In this document: piece by piece, positions 20,497 to 22,147 of the stretch | Layout: the number at the start of each line of letters is the position of its first letter | Position numbering within the stretch: the stretch's first letter is position 1 | Virus record (IMG/VR): IMGVR_UViG_3300042518_002072 | Coordinates: 1-22,147 of that record | Length of the DNA stretch: 22,147 nucleotides | Source: a virus | Strand: one strand, 5' to 3' | Translations under genes and position numbers: made by a program | Notes under the pieces: generated by a model | The model's database searches: none | Told to the model about the DNA's origin: nothing | The model's input: the letters and a program-made list of their open reading frames with translations, nothing else

Positions 20497-20704
20497 GATC
20501 AAACGATGCAGATTTAAGGAGATTGCACCGTCGGCAACACGCAACGCCATTATCAATAGTGGTACGCCCACCTTGACTAAATGGCACAACGTGATCAATT
20601 TGAGTGAGAAGTCCTGGCTGCAGCTTTTCGCCGCAATAGCAGCAGGTCCAGTGATCTCTCACGAGAATCTGCAAGCGTTGCCTTTTAGAGAACAGACGAC
20701 TCAT
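20483..20704 (-). CDS. Small McrA-like HNH endonuclease
   Basis: A 73-residue protein from the ATG at 20704. It has the complete compact HNH fold: CCYC (zinc Cys 21 and 24), QIDHVVPFSQGG with the catalytic D37-H38, N52, and the second Cys pair with Asn (CRRCN, C57, C60, N61). Zinc-stabilised HNH nucleases of this type nick or cut DNA. Unlike homing enzymes it lacks any DNA-recognition extension. It overlaps the helicase start by 14 bases, so the pair is probably functional together, for example in DNA processing during replication, packaging or host DNA degradation. No ribosome binding site seen. Confidence 0.85.
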   Translation of the reverse strand: MSRLFSKRQRLQILVRDHWTCCYCGEKLQPGLLTQIDHVVPFSQGGRTTIDNGVACCRRCNLLKSASFDHELT

Positions 20705-20776
20705 GGTCAAACGACACGCGCAGAGAGCGCGTTTCCCAGACGGGATCGGCAAAACCGACTTGCATACCATAGCAAC

Positions 20777-20798
20777 AAAAAAGCCCCCTGTGGGGGCT
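20777..20798 (-). terminator. Rho-independent terminator after the HicA-like gene
   Basis: Minus strand: AGCCCCC (20798-20792), ACA, GGGGGCT (20788-20782) and a T6 tract (20782-20777), overlapping the stop codon region of the HicA-like gene. Strong stem. The helicase group starts downstream, so a promoter must lie between 20776 and 20705 or the terminator leaks. Confidence 0.88.
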
Positions 20799-20985
20799 AG
20801 GACAGCAGACGCTTAATGTCTCGCTCTACATTCTTCAATGCTCGCCAATCAGTGCAGCTTGTGCTGCAAACGAGAGTCTTGCCGGAAGAATGCTTAAAAA
20901 CATAATGTTTGTTCTTTCTATGAAGAACAAAGCCATGTTGTTTAACAAGCTCAAACAATGCGCGTCTATTGTCCTTTAATGCCAT
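20797..20985 (-). CDS. HicA-like (dsRBD-fold) protein
   Basis: A 62-residue protein whose ATG shares its A with the TAA of the preceding gene (TAATG). The sequence has the HicA/YcfA form: an N-terminal helix (LFELVKQHGFVL), a strand pair NKHYVFKHSSGKTLVCST with the His (H27) at the place of the catalytic His, then DWRALKN and a final helix (VERDIKRLL). HicA toxins are mRNA interferases paired with HicB antitoxins. No HicB-like gene is adjacent; the coupled upstream gene is not HicB-like. A solitary phage RNA-binding protein or toxin is possible. Confidence 0.7.
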   Translation of the reverse strand: MALKDNRRALFELVKQHGFVLHRKNKHYVFKHSSGKTLVCSTSCTDWRALKNVERDIKRLLS

Positions 20986-21224
20986 TACAAATAACGCCAG
21001 ATATCGTCTTGCATACTGTCAGCAAGAGTCAAGAAGAAAGCCTTTGTACGCTTTGCTGGTTTATTTGCTGGGGCATAATCAGGCGCTTTATGAACCATGG
21101 CCAGAAGCTTAGAGCGAGCAGCAGCGCGATCATCACGAGAATAGCTTGATAAAGAATAGCCAGCATCTTTCACCATGCGAGAGATGGCACGCTGGGAACG
21201 GGTGAGAAAGGGAGTGTAGGTCAT
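20985..21224 (-). CDS. Small basic hypothetical protein
   Basis: A 79-residue protein from the ATG at 21224, three bases after the stop of the preceding gene. Helical and basic: FLTRSQRAISRMVKDAGYSL, then DRAAARSKLLAMVHKAP, a Pro/Ala/Lys linker (YAPANKPAKRTK) and a short acidic C-terminal helix (LADSMQDDIW). Not recognised; not HicB-like despite coupling to the HicA-like gene. The helices and charge suit nucleic-acid binding, which is only inference. Confidence 0.65.
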   Translation of the reverse strand: MTYTPFLTRSQRAISRMVKDAGYSLSSYSRDDRAAARSKLLAMVHKAPDYAPANKPAKRTKAFFLTLADSMQDDIWRYL

Positions 21225-21227
21225 TGT

Positions 21228-21518
21228 TCAAAAGACGAGGGTTTGACCGTTAGCTTTGATGCTCAACACGCGCTCACAATCAAACGAGCGCCATGCACCT
21301 TCGCCTGCAGTGCGAGCAATGGTGAAATCACGGCAGCGAATGATTGAAGGCTTCTTTACGGCAGTGCCAGTGCCCTTGATTTCTTTGGAATCACGAGGAT
21401 TGAAACAAAGACTACGAACAGAGCCGTCTGCTTTTACAAAACGCACGTTCACAATGCTGCTACCAGCATTGAAGATGAAGCTTTTGATTTTGTCAGTTTT
21501 AGTCATCAGAGGAGCCAT
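21228..21518 (-). CDS. Hypothetical protein with strand-rich fold
   Basis: A 96-residue protein taken from the ATG at 21518 (MAPLMTKTDKIKSFIFNAGS); the ATG at 21506 (MTKTDK) is equally possible, and the TTG at 21527 is not favoured. Alternating strands are evident: IVNVRFVKADGSVRSLCFNP, IIRCRDFTIARTAGEGAWRSF and VLSIKANGQTLVF. This resembles small phage proteins with a K/DGS-R beta hairpin and a WR-F-hairpin end. No function assigned. It starts a three-gene group (21518, 21224, 20985) with gaps of 3 bases and -1. Confidence 0.65.
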   Translation of the reverse strand: MAPLMTKTDKIKSFIFNAGSSIVNVRFVKADGSVRSLCFNPRDSKEIKGTGTAVKKPSIIRCRDFTIARTAGEGAWRSFDCERVLSIKANGQTLVF

Positions 21519-21533
21519 CGCTGGCAAAGGACT

Positions 21534-21590
21534 AAAGAAGGAAAGAGGCCCCCGAAGGGGCTCTCCCGCGTTCCCGAGGGAACAATAGAG
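21534..21590 (-). terminator. Terminator with UUCG loop and adjacent GTTCCC hairpin
   Basis: Minus strand: TCTATTGTTCCC-TC-GGGAAC (hairpin at 21583-21570), then GAG-A-GCCCC-TTCG-GGGC-CTC (about 21565-21545) and TTTCCTTCTTT. The C(UUCG)G loop and T-rich tail fit an intrinsic terminator for the 63-residue gene. The TATTGTTCC and CGCGGGAG parts echo the repeated module at 17046 and 17657. Confidence 0.55.
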
Positions 21591-21782
21591 CTACTGCACG
21601 GCGTTGTCAAGGGGATCCACTTTAAAGCCGTTGGCAATGCGGCAATAGCGTTCTGGGTGGAGCTTTAAGCATTTTGTCAAGCCCTCTTGATTTGGCATTG
21701 CTTGAGGGGCAGCCACAAGAGCAAAGGCACCAAGCCCAAAAGCGAAGGTGACAAGCATGAAGGAAGCAAGGTTTTTAGCCAT
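21591..21782 (-). CDS. Small exported or membrane-anchored protein
   Basis: A 63-residue protein from the ATG at 21782, four bases after the RlpA-like gene. Residues 1-28 form a lysine-start hydrophobic segment (MAKNLASFMLVTFAFGLGAF, then ALVAAPQAM) that fits a signal peptide with an Ala-x-Ala-type site or a single membrane anchor. The remaining 35 residues carry two Cys (KCLKLHPERYCRIANGF) that could form a disulfide outside the cytoplasm. Coupling to the RlpA-like protein suggests a shared envelope role, perhaps a lysis accessory. Not recognised. Confidence 0.7.
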   Translation of the reverse strand: MAKNLASFMLVTFAFGLGAFALVAAPQAMPNQEGLTKCLKLHPERYCRIANGFKVDPLDNAVQ

Positions 21783-21786
21783 GATT

Positions 21787-22143
21787 TCAGAGGCGAGCGA
21801 TACAGACGCGGGCAGTGCCTTGACTCTGCTTGGCAATGCGAGAGAAGCTGCCAGCAGACATGTCAAGGATGCGCCCTCCATAAAAAGGCCCTCTGTCGGC
21901 AATAGTCAATACCACCTGCCTTCCATTGTCACGGTTCGTAACAAGAAGCTTCGTTCCAAATGGAAGCGATGGATGAGCGGCTGTCATGGCTGCTGGGTTC
22001 ATTGGCCGTCCGTTGGCCATTGTCTGCCAAGCATAACCATCAGAAGCTGTTCCGTAGAAGCTGGCTTCGCCGCATTGTTTGGCTTGTGCAGCAGGAGCTG
22101 CGGCTCCGAGAAGGAGCAGAGAAAGAAGAAATCGTGAAAGCAT
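21787..22143 (-). CDS. RlpA-like double-psi beta-barrel protein with signal peptide
   Basis: A 118-residue protein from the ATG at 22143; a TTG immediately before it is not needed. Residues 1-21 are a signal peptide (hydrophobic LLSLLLLGAAA, site near AQA). The mature part matches RlpA: ASFYG, TAAHPSLPFGTKLLVTN (H57), VVLTIADRGPF (D83) and GRILDMS. C24 and C114 may be bridged. RlpA enzymes cleave peptidoglycan strands lacking stem peptides; here the position usually held by the catalytic Glu in the G-E-x-Y/F motif reads GRPMNP, so lytic activity is uncertain. It probably acts in the periplasm during lysis or wall remodelling. Genes before it lie outside the window. Confidence 0.85.
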   Translation of the reverse strand: MLSRFLLSLLLLGAAAPAAQAKQCGEASFYGTASDGYAWQTMANGRPMNPAAMTAAHPSLPFGTKLLVTNRDNGRQVVLTIADRGPFYGGRILDMSAGSFSRIAKQSQGTARVCIARL

Positions 22144-22147
22144 CAAG

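Overview
The window looks like part of the genome of a tailed double-stranded DNA phage (or a phage-derived element), most likely one infecting cyanobacteria. It carries a portal protein, a MuF-type head protein, an intein-bearing large terminase, a compact two-subunit ribonucleotide reductase of the short form described in cyanophages, several freestanding homing endonucleases, one tRNA and many small tightly packed genes. The cyanobacterial link rests on that reductase, on a small protein resembling cyanobacterial DUF4278 proteins, and on a palindrome of two TTTTCCACA boxes, the DnaA-box form reported for cyanobacteria. The assignment is inference; no marker fixes the host.

Layout, left to right. 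1-3013 (minus): virion module, portal then head protein then the start of a Rossmann-fold epimerase cut by the window edge. 3039-7779 (plus): a likely operon with a promoter-like site, a PD-(D/E)XK-type nuclease, the large terminase with an intein inside its Walker A motif, two small genes, a tRNA with a UAA anticodon, an HNH endonuclease, a 39-residue gene and a strong terminator. 7795-8714 (minus): metallophosphoesterase and small genes. 8715-9125: no gene, but a 30-base palindrome and crossed helices. 9126-12418 (minus): small gene, nrdA, nrdB, then a NUMOD4-HNH endonuclease whose start codon directly follows a terminator. 12419-13081: no convincing gene; hairpins, a degenerate duplication and a terminator. 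13082-13702 (plus): a second HNH of the same family as the one at 6890. 13703-13985: no gene, with paired DnaA-like boxes. 13986-15363 (minus): two small genes and a GP88-like protein. 15364-16312: a large gene-free block packed with several distinct repeat families, the strongest candidate here for an undescribed cis-acting system (origin, partition or control locus). 16313-22143 (minus): many small genes with 4-base overlaps, a DnaJ-type zinc protein, an SF2 helicase with an overlapping McrA-like HNH gene, a HicA-like protein, and an RlpA-like exported protein with a small membrane partner.

How the parts fit. Terminase, portal and head protein build and fill the capsid. The reductase supplies deoxynucleotides. 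The helicase and its co-transcribed partners probably act in replication or recombination. The noncoding blocks at 13.8 kb and 15.4-16.3 kb are reasonable places for replication initiation or global control. The RlpA-like protein would act on the cell envelope. Gene starts were chosen by motif position and by overlap with the preceding gene, because recognisable Shine-Dalgarno sequences are rare here.
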